A stretch of DNA of 64,000 nt, from the NCBI GenBank assembly GCA_030340625.1, contig JAOPHQ010002277.1, positions 124,001 through 188,000 on the forward strand, written 5' to 3'. The translations under genes were made by a program, and so were the position numbers. Source of the stretch: Merluccius polli. Its lineage: Eukaryota; Chordata; Actinopteri; Gadiformes; Merlucciidae. Positions 63,736 to 64,000 of this stretch are shown here, in pieces. Under the pieces are notes generated by a model. That model worked only from the letters and a program-made list of their open reading frames with translations, made no database searches and was not told the origin of the DNA. The first letter of the stretch is position 1. Every line of letters starts with the position of its first letter.

Positions 63736-64000
63736 AAGTGTTGATCGTTTCTTTCGCGGCGATTTCCAAACAAATGTGTTGTTTGTGGTTGCTAGGCTCT
63801 TAAGAAACGGAAAGCGATCCGGTTTGTCTTTGCGACAGCGACGCAAAAATAATACTATACTATAATAGGGTGGGAAAAAGTTGAAAAGGTGTCTACAACC
63901 TCTTTAAATATTTTTTTGTTTTACTTTCCAGATTGTCAATGGTCAATACGGGGTCGACACTGAGTTGTGCTGGAGTGAACACATTTTTCATTCCATCCAT

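Larger units (their letters stand above)
60726..64000 (+). pseudogene. Decayed multi-exon transposase-like gene, family not named
   Basis: Exon-like pieces with splice signals: acceptor ATTGTAG at 60725, then RLTKFREIVYTNPQLLEEYR; a Lys-rich piece KKKKKQWQENSKSYYRRKKQ near 61010-61100; PRERLLERTKEMVTLKKR near 61230-61290; HFFHQDEISTVINR near 61420; HRRFLSESPRHNLSMAQFFK with CACKTH and then ISDGPTSQYRNRTNF (about 61510-62070); DGVIGALK and SYGTSILDAGTLF to donor CAG|GTGAGT at 62310. A further exon spans 62927-63130 (VLEVGKWVVVQYDGELFPGT, donor CAG|GTATG), and a final piece starts at 63932 after TTTCCAG, joining in phase 0. Stops and frameshifts occur in the first three pieces. The Asp-Gly-Pro...Gln-Tyr and DG.GGA motifs suggest an RNase H-like enzyme, but I do not recognise the named family. 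The gene runs past the window end. Confidence 0.55.

Overview
The window looks like repeat-dense intergenic DNA from a ray-finned (teleost-type) fish. The evidence is an L2-type LINE with its family 3' tail, a Tc1 element with IR/DR ends, many short hAT-like elements with 8-bp target duplications, a PIF/Harbinger element, LTR retroelements, and abundant (CA)n, (GA)n, (ATT)n and (TA)n tracts. I recognise no functional host protein-coding gene, tRNA, rRNA or CRISPR array. The intact reading frames all belong to mobile elements; a decayed multi-exon transposase-like gene occupies the last 4 kb.

Layout. 1-220 is a reverse-strand LTR fragment. 349-2090 is a hAT-like element with a nested foldback. 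2099-7605 is mostly unique or simple-repeat DNA. 7614-10390 is a hAT with a second hAT inside it (8822-10330), which in turn carries a giant hairpin element with telomere-like DNA in its loop and a 38-bp perfect palindrome. 11.8-21.2 kb is a patchwork of one repeat family in two paralogous blocks (about 12.7-16.84 kb and 19.58-21.23 kb), interrupted by two hATs (13109-14175, 14864-15807) and a chimeric non-autonomous LTR element (to 19280). The 3' LTR of that element holds a 499-bp P-like/hAT-like element with a THAP exon.

21.2-30.3 kb is a nest of three L2 LINEs. Old copy B (minus) was hit by copy A (minus, degenerate) and by copy C (plus, full length, intact 1047-codon ORF, target duplication AGATCA). 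30566-32211 is a Tc1 element with an intact DD34E transposase. 32223-33576 is a hAT-like element carrying the second telomere-loop hairpin element. 34658-36243 is a Harbinger with broken HARBI1-like and Myb-like remnants. 37856-38917 is a foldback with a solo LTR in one arm. 38.9-44.5 kb is gene-free DNA rich in simple repeats.

44.5-59.6 kb is a four-level nest, each insertion with a visible target duplication: a LINE reverse transcriptase split by a hAT (TTAGGACC); the hAT split by a minus-strand tRNA-Trp-primed, retrovirus-like but gene-poor LTR element (GTGC); and that element's 3' LTR split by a nearly complete, young Ty3/gypsy-type element with a tRNA-His-like primer site (CATA). The Ty3-type element has intact gag, a GGGAAAC frameshift site followed by a hairpin, and a pol closed by two in-frame stops. 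Its 1-kb LTR contains a GT-AG intron-like segment and, downstream, the same flanks precisely joined as if spliced. After 60.2 kb come another solo LTR and exons of an unnamed transposase-like gene that runs off the window end.
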